A stretch of DNA of 64,000 bases, from positions 1 through 64,000 of the forward strand of contig CAYOCP010000010.1 of assembly GCA_964402505.1 (NCBI GenBank), read 5' to 3'. Below are positions 1 through 6,667 of this stretch, one piece after another; position 1 is the first letter of the stretch, and each line of letters begins with the position of its first letter. The position numbers were made by a program, and so were the translations under genes. The DNA comes from SLRI01 sp964402505. GTDB taxonomy: Bacteria; Pseudomonadota; Alphaproteobacteria; Geminicoccales; Geminicoccaceae. Below the pieces are notes generated by a model. That model worked only from the letters and a program-made list of their open reading frames with translations. It made no database searches and was not told where the DNA came from.

Positions 1-28
1 GCCGGAGAACGCCATGGGCACAGCTCAG

Positions 29-664
29 CTACACCACTCCATGGGACACGATCTCCCGGAGCGCCCGCTCGAACGATGCCAGGTTGTCCGATTCGCTCCA
101 GCACTGCCGGAACACCGTCTTGATCTCGCGCGGGTCGAGCCCGGCGCGCTTTGCCTGTTGCCATTCCTCGCGGGTGAAGGTCAGCGGATCACGCAGGCTT
201 CGGTCCTGGAGTCCGCGCGGCATGTCCCAGCCGTGGTGCAGATAGAGCTGGCGGGACACATCCCGCAGCCTGACCTTATAGTGAGGCAGATTGATCGCCC
301 GCATGCGCTCGCTGTCGATCCGCGACCATACGACATGCGCATGCCGCCGCCCGTCTTTCTCGTGAAAGACGATGGCGCGCGGCTGGTCCTCCAGCCCGAG
401 CTTGCGCTCAATCTCGGCGATGGCGTGCTCGAAAGCCTCAACAGGGACATTCTCGCCCTGCGGCGGGTTGAGGCTCATGGAAAAGAGGTGCTTGCGGCAG
501 CGTGTGCCGCTGGCGATGGCGTCCGCCTCGCTGAAGGCTCCGGGAAGATCGTCGCTGGCAAAGCCCCGGACGTCGTGCAGTTCGACATGATCGTTCTCGC
601 GCATCGCAAGCAGGTAGCGGGCGAGTTGCCCTCCGTCGCCGCGTTCGGAGGCCTTCAGGATCAT
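29..664 (-). CDS. Relaxase/mobilisation nuclease, C-terminally truncated
   Basis: This 211-residue protein has the features of a conjugative relaxase, the enzyme that nicks oriT and carries the strand during mobilisation. An N-terminal Tyr (LARYLL, about residue 17) could be the nicking residue. HAHVVWSR near residue 108 resembles the metal-binding histidine motif III. The start codon overlaps the MobC-like gene upstream (ATGA), so the two are translated together. Related proteins, as I recall them, continue after the FERALRE segment into a conserved tail. Here that tail is replaced by an unrelated short end, IVSHGVV, and a TAG stop, so the protein is probably cut by a recombination breakpoint near position 50. 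The nuclease core is intact, but whether it still works in transfer cannot be judged. Confidence 0.75.
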   Translation of the reverse strand: MILKASERGDGGQLARYLLAMRENDHVELHDVRGFASDDLPGAFSEADAIASGTRCRKHLFSMSLNPPQGENVPVEAFEHAIAEIERKLGLEDQPRAIVFHEKDGRRHAHVVWSRIDSERMRAINLPHYKVRLRDVSRQLYLHHGWDMPRGLQDRSLRDPLTFTREEWQQAKRAGLDPREIKTVFRQCWSESDNLASFERALREIVSHGVV

Positions 665-1083
665 CGCCCGTCCCCCGGCGACTTGCCTAGCGCCCGCAGG
701 AGATCGGCCCGCATGGCTGCAACATCGCGGCAGGCCTGGCGAAGATCGGATTCAGTCTCCGGGGTGACGGGCAGCGATCCCGTATTCACGGCCTTGGCGA
801 GCTGGTTAAGGTTGGAGGACAGCTTGGACCGGCCCAAAGCCCCGAGAACCCGGCCCAAGGCCTCGTGATCCCTGATCGGGCTGTTTTTGCTCTTTTTGCG
901 GGGAGCTGAATCGTCCCCTAGCAGACGCTCGCGGATATAAGCCCCTAGCGGCTTGCGGCCCGCTGCGGCGACCAGCTGCGCCCGCTCTTCGTGGGTCAGC
1001 CGCAGGGAGAACGGCGCGGGGTATTTGTCCCGGCCTGCGGTCCGCGCCGCTAACTTATTGAAATCATGGCGAAGGGTCGTCAT
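661..1083 (-). CDS. MobC-like mobilisation accessory protein
   Basis: A 140-residue basic protein resembling bacterial mobilisation (MobC) proteins, which bind oriT and help the relaxase open the strands. The segment RLTHEERAQLVAAAGRKPLG followed by AYIRERLLG is the ribbon-helix-helix-like pattern usual in this family. The remainder is charged and probably helical. It lies directly upstream of the relaxase and overlaps it by four bases, the normal mobC-relaxase arrangement. The region beyond its start contains a long inverted repeat that could be the oriT. Family assignment rests on pattern and context, not on a database search. Confidence 0.7.
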   Translation of the reverse strand: MTTLRHDFNKLAARTAGRDKYPAPFSLRLTHEERAQLVAAAGRKPLGAYIRERLLGDDSAPRKKSKNSPIRDHEALGRVLGALGRSKLSSNLNQLAKAVNTGSLPVTPETESDLRQACRDVAAMRADLLRALGKSPGDGR

Positions 1084-1140
1084 GGCCGCACCGCAGACCC
1101 TTGGGGTCTAGCTGTGCGAGATGGCGCTCCCATTCATCAA

Positions 1141-1183
1141 GCGCCTCGAAGAGAGAGTTCGAACTTTCTCCTTCGAGGTGCGC
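1141..1183. other. Long imperfect inverted repeat, candidate oriT
   Basis: A 43-base near-palindrome is centred on TTCGAA (1158-1163). From the centre outward the arms pair for seven steps (one G-T wobble), skip one base (1171), pair seven more, skip two bases (1179-1180) and pair a last three. It lies just upstream of the MobC-like gene, where oriT is commonly found. The right arm runs into GTGCGCC, which resembles the nick region of RSF1010-type origins. The function is inferred from position and shape only. Confidence 0.4.
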
Positions 1184-1216
1184 CAAAATCCGGGGGTACG
1201 GCCCGAGCCGGCTCTC

Positions 1217-1993
1217 CTAGTCCCGCCGCAGGCAGCCGGGACCGCCGCGACGGGTGGTGCCGTCGCCGGCGCAGAGCCGCTGCAGGGCGTCGATATCCCG
1301 AACCTCCACTTGGTTGCCGCGCGTGCGCACGCCGAGCGGCTTCAGGCGCGAGAGGCAGCGCGAGAAGGTCTCGGGCTGCATGCCGAGAGCGCCGGCGATC
1401 AGCTGCTTGTCGAGCGGCAGCTCGAGCCGGGTGGCGGTGGCGTCCTCCGGACAGAGCTGCAGCAGGAAACGCGCGAGACGCTCGGTCGACGAGCTCGACG
1501 TGCGCAGCTCGATCTGCTCGACAAGCCGGCGCAGATGGCGCGACATCGAGGCCAGGATGTTGAGCGCCAGCGACGGGTCCGACAGCAGCCGGCGGCGGAA
1601 CGACTGGGCGGTGACGACGAGCAGCCGCGCGTCGCTGATTACCGTGGCGGTGACCGGGAAGTCGGCACAATCGAACATCGCCGCCTCGGCGAAGGATTCG
1701 CCGCGGTTGATCAGGCTGATGACGCTCTGGTGGCCGGCGGCGCTCACCCGGTGCAGCATCACGCAGCCATCGAGCACGACGTAGAAGCGCGAGGCGGGCT
1801 CGCCCTGGTAGAAGAGCACGGTGCGGCGCGAGGCCGCCACGACGCTGGCCTCGCCGATGATCTCGGCCCGCTTCGCCGCCGCCAGATCGGCGAACATCGG
1901 CAGGCGCGCGATCCTCGCCGCATCGGCGGGACCGAGCTCGCGCAATGCCAGCGAGCCGCCTCGGTCCCGAAGCGGCCGACCCGCCTGCGTCAT
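1217..1993 (-). CDS. Crp/Fnr-family regulator, NNR/DNR type
   Basis: A 258-residue transcription factor with an N-terminal cyclic-nucleotide-binding-like beta-roll, a long dimerisation helix and a C-terminal winged helix. The recognition region reads LDKQLIAGALGMQPETFSRC; the PETFSR core is typical of DNR/NNR regulators of denitrification. There is no N-terminal cysteine cluster as in Fnr, which fits an NO/heme sensor rather than an oxygen-labile iron-sulfur sensor. I chose the ATG at 1993 because GGGAGAA lies just upstream; an in-frame ATG at 2098 would fall inside the regulatory box. Sites matching its expected target occur at 2085, 2357 and 20481, so it probably controls the NOR-like operon and nirS/nirI. 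It may also control itself. Confidence 0.85.
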   Translation of the reverse strand: MTQAGRPLRDRGGSLALRELGPADAARIARLPMFADLAAAKRAEIIGEASVVAASRRTVLFYQGEPASRFYVVLDGCVMLHRVSAAGHQSVISLINRGESFAEAAMFDCADFPVTATVISDARLLVVTAQSFRRRLLSDPSLALNILASMSRHLRRLVEQIELRTSSSSTERLARFLLQLCPEDATATRLELPLDKQLIAGALGMQPETFSRCLSRLKPLGVRTRGNQVEVRDIDALQRLCAGDGTTRRGGPGCLRRD

Positions 1994-2084
1994 GGCTTCT
2001 CCCTCAGAGGCCACCTGTTCCACCCGCTTCGCGCCAGGCCGCTTCGAACCGAAGTCCGCAATGCCCGGGTGCTTGCCCCCATCC

Positions 2085-2098
2085 TTGACCGTGGTCAA
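2085..2098. promoter_or_regulatory. NNR/FNR-type box TTGAC-CGTG-GTCAA
   Basis: A perfect 5+4+5 inverted repeat of the form bound by FNR/DNR/NNR proteins. It lies between the regulator gene (start 1993) and the small membrane protein gene (start 2178). Towards the right, TAGTCA (2123-2128) is a weak -10 candidate at 24 bases. Towards the left, TTGCGG lies at 23 bases. The site may therefore serve either direction. Confidence 0.6.
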
Positions 2099-2177
2099 GG
2101 CCGCGCGGCGGTTTTGTCCGCTTAGTCACCCTTCGGCATCGCTTTTCGTCTCGGCCGGCGGAGCAACCGGAGGTGGC

Positions 2178-2360
2178 ATGGAAATTGTTCTCTTTACCGT
2201 TGTGGCAGCGACGCTCTACCTCGCGGCCGACCGGCTCCTCGTGCTCGTCGAGCGGCTGCGCGGCCGGCCGCTCGCCAACCGCTCGGTCGTCTTCTTCCTG
2301 CTGCTGCTCGGGCTGGCCCTGCCGACCTTCGCGCTGATCCGCTCGTTCCTCGCTACTTGA
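2178..2360 (+). CDS. Small membrane protein, unknown function
   Basis: A 60-residue protein predicted to cross the membrane twice: residues about 2-17 (rich in V, A, L) and about 37-57 (VVFFLLLLGLALPTFALI). A basic loop (ERLRGRPLANR) joins the helices. GGAGGTGGC precedes the ATG, a good ribosome site. It lies between two NNR-type boxes; its TGA stop is inside the second box at 2357. It may be an accessory or assembly subunit of the following heme-copper enzyme, but I do not recognise the family. Confidence 0.6.
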   Translation: MEIVLFTVVAATLYLAADRLLVLVERLRGRPLANRSVVFFLLLLGLALPTFALIRSFLAT

Positions 2361-2399
2361 CGACGGTCAAGGACAGGGCGGAGGGCCAAGCCCTAGCGT
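2357..2399 (+). promoter_or_regulatory. NNR-box promoter of the heme-copper operon
   Basis: The box TTGAC-GACG-GTCAA occupies 2357-2370 and TAGCGT, a -10 element, lies at 2394-2399, 23 bases downstream. That is close to the geometry of a class II FNR-family promoter, with the activator centred near -41.5. Transcription would start near 2406, ahead of the 55-residue protein gene. The box overlaps the stop codon of the preceding small gene. The same -10 sequence occurs at the nirS/nirI promoters, which suggests coordinate NO- or nitrite-responsive control. Confidence 0.6.
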
Positions 2400-2474
2400 T
2401 GGGCATCGGCGCACGCAGGGGCGTCGGCGGGCCCCCTTCCGCCGGCGGTTCCGACCGGAAAAGGGAGCTCGGTC

Positions 2475-2642
2475 GTGGCACATGAAAGGACGGCGGAAGA
2501 GGACGCGGGACGGCCGCACGTGATGCAGCGGCTGCTCGACAACCCGTTCCTCCTGGTCTTCATCGGCGTCACCATGCCGACCGTTCTCTACCTGATCTGG
2601 GGGGTGATGGAGATTACCCAGATCCCCCTCACTCCGTCCTAG
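2475..2642 (+). CDS. Tiny single-helix membrane protein (GTG start)
   Basis: A 55-residue protein read from GTG at 2475, with GGGAG eight bases upstream. Residues 1-22 are polar and charged, residues about 23-44 form one hydrophobic helix (NPFLLVFIGVTMPTVLYLIW), and a short tail ends in PLTPS. Its TAG stop overlaps the ribosome-binding site of the CuA subunit gene (TAGGAGATCGAC), indicating translational coupling. Position and shape resemble the small single-helix subunits of ba3-type oxidases and related heme-copper enzymes. It is easily missed because of its size and GTG start. The role as a subunit is inferred. Confidence 0.65.
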   Translation: MAHERTAEEDAGRPHVMQRLLDNPFLLVFIGVTMPTVLYLIWGVMEITQIPLTPS

Positions 2643-2651
2643 GAGATCGAC

Positions 2652-3233
2652 ATGGCGCTCCTGCCGCCCAAGAACCGCCTCTGGTGGAACGAGCCGCTGC
2701 ACCGCTTCGAGCTCGTTTGGATCGCCATCGCCTTTCTCTGGGGCGTGGCGATGTTCTGCACCATGATCTGGTGGCACATCTACGGCGACCAGAACCTCTC
2801 CAACGAGTCGTACCGCATCCTGCCCGAGACCTATGCCGAGCGGGTCGACGCGATGATCGAGGAGTACCAGGTCGACGAGGACGAGTTCGGCATGCCCATC
2901 GTCCGCCCGCCGGTCGGCTCGGACATCTACCTGCAGGCGCGGCTCTGGGACTGGTCGCCCATCCTCGAGCTGGTCGAGGGCGAGACCTACCGGCTGCACA
3001 TCTCCTCCATCGACTGGCAGCACGGCTTCTCCCTGCAGCCGACCAACATCAACCTGCAGGTCCATCCCGGCTACGAGATGGTCGTGACGCTGACCCCCAA
3101 CGCATCGGGCGAGTTCGGCATCGTCTGCAACGAATTCTGCGGCATCGGCCATCACCTGATGACCGGCCGGATCAACGTGCTCGATCGGGAGGCGGCCAAG
3201 GCCGCCGGCATGCAACTGGCGGCGGGAGAGTAG
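2652..3233 (+). CDS. Heme-copper enzyme subunit II with CuA centre
   Basis: A 193-residue subunit II: one N-terminal membrane helix (about residues 20-43) and a periplasmic cupredoxin domain. The CuA site is complete: C159, C163, H167 and M170 in CNEFCGIGHHLM, with the further ligand H124 in DWQHGFSL. It would accept electrons from a soluble carrier and pass them to subunit I. The short length and single helix are like B-type (ba3) oxidases rather than classical aa3 subunit II. It is translated just before subunit I with two bases between them. With that subunit's altered active site, this could be the CuA subunit of a nitric oxide reductase. Confidence 0.9.
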   Translation: MALLPPKNRLWWNEPLHRFELVWIAIAFLWGVAMFCTMIWWHIYGDQNLSNESYRILPETYAERVDAMIEEYQVDEDEFGMPIVRPPVGSDIYLQARLWDWSPILELVEGETYRLHISSIDWQHGFSLQPTNINLQVHPGYEMVVTLTPNASGEFGIVCNEFCGIGHHLMTGRINVLDREAAKAAGMQLAAGE

Positions 3234-3235
3234 TC

Positions 3236-4954
3236 ATGGCCAGCATCGCGATCCCTGGACGCCAGGTCGCGGAGGAGCGCTTCCGCACCTGCCCCGACAC
3301 CGGCCTCGAGGTGCACGCCAAGGCGGAGACGCTGATCCGCGTCAACGTCCTGACCGCCGTCGCCTTCCTCGCCGTGGGCGGGCTCTTCGGCCTCATGGTG
3401 GCCCTCACCCGCTGGCCGGTGATCCATCTCCTGCCGGCCGAGTGGTTCTACCTCGTCCTGACCGCGCACGGTGCGGCCGTGCTGCTCTTCTGGATCATGT
3501 TCTTCGAGGTGGCGATCTTCTATTTCACCTCGGCGGTGGTCCTGAATTCCAGGCTGGCGACACCCGTGATGGCCTGGGTCGCCTATTTCATGATGCTGAT
3601 CGGCGCCATCATCGCCACGGTCGCGGTGCTGCAGGGCAACTCGACGGTGATGTTCACCTCCTACCCGCCCTTGATGGCGGCACCCCACTTCTATCTCGGC
3701 CTCATCCTCTTCGCCGTCGGCACGCTGATCAGCTGCTTCATCTTCCTCGGCACCCTGGTGGTCGCCAAGGACGAGGGCACCTACGAGGGCTCGATCCCGC
3801 TCGCCACCTTCGGCGGGCTCACCGGTGCCATCATCATGATCTTCACCCTGGCCTCGGGTGCGATCATCCTGGTCCCGACCTTCCTCTGGTCGCTCGGTCT
3901 CATCTCCACCATCGACCCCCTGACCTACAAGCTCGTCTGGTGGGGTCTCGGCCATTCCTCGCAGCAGGTCAACGTCACGCTGCACGTGGTCGTCTGGTAC
4001 ACCATCGCCGCACTTCTCCTCGGCGCCCGGCCGATCTCGGAGAAGGTCAGCCGGACCGCCTTCCTGCTCTACATCTTCTTCCTGCAGCTCGCCTCGGCCC
4101 ACCACCTCCTGGTCGAGCCGGGCCTCAGCTCCTCCTGGAAGATCTTCAACACCAGCTACGCCATGTACCTCGCGGTCCTCGGCTCGATGATCCACGGCAT
4201 GAGCGTGCCGGGTGCGGTCGAGGCGGCGCAGCGCCGGCTCGGCCACACCAGGGGCATCTTCGGCTGGCTCAGGGAAGCGCCCTGGGGCAACCCGGCCTTT
4301 TCCGGCATGTTCCTCTCGCTCGTCATGTTCGGCTTTCTCGGTGGCATCAGCGGCGTCATCCTCGGCACCGAGCAGATCAACATCCTGATGCACAACACGC
4401 TCTACGTGCCGGGCCACTTCCACGCCACGGTGGTGTGCGGCACCACGCTCGCCTTCATGGCCGTCACCTACCTCCTGATCCCGATCTTCTTCCAGCGCGA
4501 CCTCGTCTTCCCGAGGATGGCCAAGTGGCAGCCCTACGTCTTCGGCGCCGGGGCCGCCGGCATCTCGCTCTTCATGATGGGTGCCGGGACGCTCGGCGTC
4601 GCCAGGCGGCATTGGGACATCACCTTCACCGATGCCCTCATCACCTTCGACTACCCGGCCACCGCCTTCCTCATGCTGGGCCTGAACGGCATCTCGGCGC
4701 TGATCGCGGCCACCGGGGGCGTCATGTACGTGCTCGTGGTCTTCGGGTCCGTCTTCTGGGGCAAGCGGCGGACCGAGGCGGATGCGACCTCCAACCCCAT
4801 CGCCCCGGGTGCGGTGGCGCTGCGAACCTACGGCAGCGAGGGAACGCTGAAGCTGCCGGGCACGCTCGTCCTGGTCGCCGTCTTCTTCGTCGCCTTCGCC
4901 CTCTACTACTTCATCAACTGGCGCTTTTTGGCCGGCATCTGGGGCATGAACTGA
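3236..4954 (+). CDS. Heme-copper subunit I lacking active-site Tyr, candidate nitric oxide reductase
   Basis: A 572-residue polytopic protein of the cytochrome oxidase subunit I superfamily. All six metal-ligand histidines are visible: H78, H240, the pair H289-H290, H394 and H396 (VPGHFHATV). In oxidases the motif after the first CuB histidine is HPEVY, whose Tyr is cross-linked. Here it is HSSQQ, with Gln244 at the Tyr position. Classical cNOR also lacks this Tyr and has Glu at the equivalent place. Non-canonical NOR families (eNOR, sNOR, gNOR, nNOR) combine CuA-type subunits with altered active sites, and this protein may belong among them. It sits under an NNR-type box, beside the nirS cluster, with no norCB seen. 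An oxygen reductase with an unusual site is the alternative. Confidence 0.85.
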   Translation: MASIAIPGRQVAEERFRTCPDTGLEVHAKAETLIRVNVLTAVAFLAVGGLFGLMVALTRWPVIHLLPAEWFYLVLTAHGAAVLLFWIMFFEVAIFYFTSAVVLNSRLATPVMAWVAYFMMLIGAIIATVAVLQGNSTVMFTSYPPLMAAPHFYLGLILFAVGTLISCFIFLGTLVVAKDEGTYEGSIPLATFGGLTGAIIMIFTLASGAIILVPTFLWSLGLISTIDPLTYKLVWWGLGHSSQQVNVTLHVVVWYTIAALLLGARPISEKVSRTAFLLYIFFLQLASAHHLLVEPGLSSSWKIFNTSYAMYLAVLGSMIHGMSVPGAVEAAQRRLGHTRGIFGWLREAPWGNPAFSGMFLSLVMFGFLGGISGVILGTEQINILMHNTLYVPGHFHATVVCGTTLAFMAVTYLLIPIFFQRDLVFPRMAKWQPYVFGAGAAGISLFMMGAGTLGVARRHWDITFTDALITFDYPATAFLMLGLNGISALIAATGGVMYVLVVFGSVFWGKRRTEADATSNPIAPGAVALRTYGSEGTLKLPGTLVLVAVFFVAFALYYFINWRFLAGIWGMN

Positions 4955-4960
4955 GCCATC

Positions 4961-5836
4961 ATGCGGTCGACCCCGTCACTCGCCGGGCAGCTGGTCTCGG
5001 TCTTCAAGCTGCGGATCGCCGTCGTCATCGCCCTGAGCGCGCTCGCGGGCGTGGCGGTCACGCCCGGCACTCCCCTCTCGCCGGCCGAGCTCATCGTTCT
5101 GACCCTGGCCGTGCTGCTCTCCTCGGGCGCGGCCGGCGCCTTCAACCAGCTCTTCGAGCGCGACCTCGACGCGCTCATGGTGCGAACGCGACGACGGCCC
5201 TTCGCCAGCGGTGAGTGGCGGGGCGGTCCGCTCTGGTGGGCGCTCATCATGGCGACCCTCGCAGCCGGCGTCGGCATGGCCGCCTTCGTCCTCAATCTCG
5301 CCACCGCGGCGCTCCTCTTCCTCGGCGCCTTCACCTATGGCGTCGTCTACACGGTCTGGCTGAAGCGGCGGACGGTCTGGAACATCGTCATCGGCGGGCT
5401 CGCCGGCAGCTTCGCCGTGCTCGCCGGGGCCGCCGCGGTCGATCCCTCCATGGGTGCCGCCCCCCTCGTCCTCGCCGTCGTGCTCTTCCTCTGGACGCCG
5501 CCCCATTTCTGGTCGCTGGCGATCATGGCGAGGGAAGACTACGGCGCCAACGGCGTGCCGATGCTGCCGGCGGTCAAGGGCGACGCCTTCACCGCCTGGG
5601 CCATCCTTCTCCACGCCGTGGCCCTGGCCGTGCTGGCGCTTCTGCCCTTCTTCCTCGGCATGAGCTGGATCTATCTCGTGGCCGCCCTCGTGGGTGGCGG
5701 CTACTTCGTCAAGACCAGCGTGGCCCTCGTGCTGCGGCCGAGCCGTGCTACCGCGTTCGCGAACTTCAAGAGCTCGCTTCTGCAGCTCTCGCTTCTCCTT
5801 TTCGGCGCCATGGGCGATGCGGCGCTCCTGGCATAG
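4961..5836 (+). CDS. ctaB: Protoheme IX farnesyltransferase
   Basis: A 291-residue member of the UbiA prenyltransferase superfamily that converts heme b to heme O at the membrane. The prenyl diphosphate motif is NQLFERDLDALMVRTRRRP at about residues 63-81, with several membrane helices; DAALLA ends the protein. It starts six bases after subunit I, so a farnesylated heme (O, or A/As if a CtaA exists elsewhere) is probably made for this enzyme. Classical cNOR uses only heme b, so the gene argues for an oxidase-like or eNOR-like heme composition. No ctaA is present in the window. Confidence 0.9.
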   Translation: MRSTPSLAGQLVSVFKLRIAVVIALSALAGVAVTPGTPLSPAELIVLTLAVLLSSGAAGAFNQLFERDLDALMVRTRRRPFASGEWRGGPLWWALIMATLAAGVGMAAFVLNLATAALLFLGAFTYGVVYTVWLKRRTVWNIVIGGLAGSFAVLAGAAAVDPSMGAAPLVLAVVLFLWTPPHFWSLAIMAREDYGANGVPMLPAVKGDAFTAWAILLHAVALAVLALLPFFLGMSWIYLVAALVGGGYFVKTSVALVLRPSRATAFANFKSSLLQLSLLLFGAMGDAALLA

Positions 5837-6656
5837 GAGCCTCCTCGTCGGCGCCCTTCTCGCCTGCCTCGGTGCCCTCGGCCCGGCGGCGGCCGACGAG
5901 GTGCCCGATCCCTTCGACGAGCGCGCCGCCCTGGCCTACAGCCAGGCGGCCATCGGCCGCACCGTCTCCGACCACGTCTTTCTGGACAGCGCCCGCCAGC
6001 GGGTCAGCCTCGCCGACTTTCGCGGCCGGCCGCTCGTCCTGAACCTCGTCTTCACCGCCTGCTCCACCACCTGCCCGCTCATCGTGCAGTCCCTGCACCG
6101 CGGCGTGCGCATCGCCAACGGGGCCCTCGGCCCCGATGCCTTCTCCGTCCTGACGATCGGCTTCGACACGGATCGCGACACGCCCGAGCAGATGCGCGCC
6201 TTTCGCGCGAGCCAGGGCGTGCGCATGCCCAACTGGACCTTTGTCAGCGCCGACAAGGCCACGATCGACGCTCTCGCGGCCGAGGTCGGCTTCATCTACA
6301 TCCCCTCGCCGCGCGGCTTCGACCATCTGACGACGACCACCATCATCAATGCCGACGGCGAGGTCTTCCGCCACGTCTACGGCGATCTCTTCGAGCCGCC
6401 CACCCTCGTCGAGCCCTTGAAGGACCTGGTCTGGGGCCGCTTCAGCCCGGTTCTCGACCTCGAGGGCGTCTGGAACCGCGTCCGCCTGCTCTGCACCCTT
6501 TACGATCCGAAGAACGACCGCTACCGGTTCGACTACGGGATTTTCTTCGGCATCTTCGCCGGCATCCTTTGCCTCGGCGGCATCGCCTTCGTGCTGCTGC
6601 GCGCCTGGCTCACCACCCGGCGGCGGCCGGACGGGGCGGTGCCGGCGCGGCGGTAG
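5817..6656 (+). CDS. SCO1/SenC-family copper chaperone, membrane-anchored at both ends
   Basis: A 279-residue thioredoxin-fold protein of the SCO family, which delivers copper to CuA sites. It has an N-terminal signal or anchor (LLVGALLACLGALGPAAA), the copper-binding CSTTC motif in FTACSTTCPL, and a downstream His in GFDHLTTTT. Unusually it ends with a further membrane helix (FFGIFAGILCLGGIAFVLL). The ATG at 5817 lies inside the end of ctaB, a 20-base overlap. It probably loads the CuA centre of the subunit II encoded upstream. Confidence 0.88.
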   Translation: MRRSWHRSLLVGALLACLGALGPAAADEVPDPFDERAALAYSQAAIGRTVSDHVFLDSARQRVSLADFRGRPLVLNLVFTACSTTCPLIVQSLHRGVRIANGALGPDAFSVLTIGFDTDRDTPEQMRAFRASQGVRMPNWTFVSADKATIDALAAEVGFIYIPSPRGFDHLTTTTIINADGEVFRHVYGDLFEPPTLVEPLKDLVWGRFSPVLDLEGVWNRVRLLCTLYDPKNDRYRFDYGIFFGIFAGILCLGGIAFVLLRAWLTTRRRPDGAVPARR

Positions 6657-6667
6657 CGGGAATCGAC

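Noticed and set aside
3152..4612. 486-codon minus-strand frame opposite the heme-copper subunit I
   Set aside because: Low-complexity acidic and basic sequence with no hydrophobic core. It is the shadow of a membrane protein gene with strong homology.
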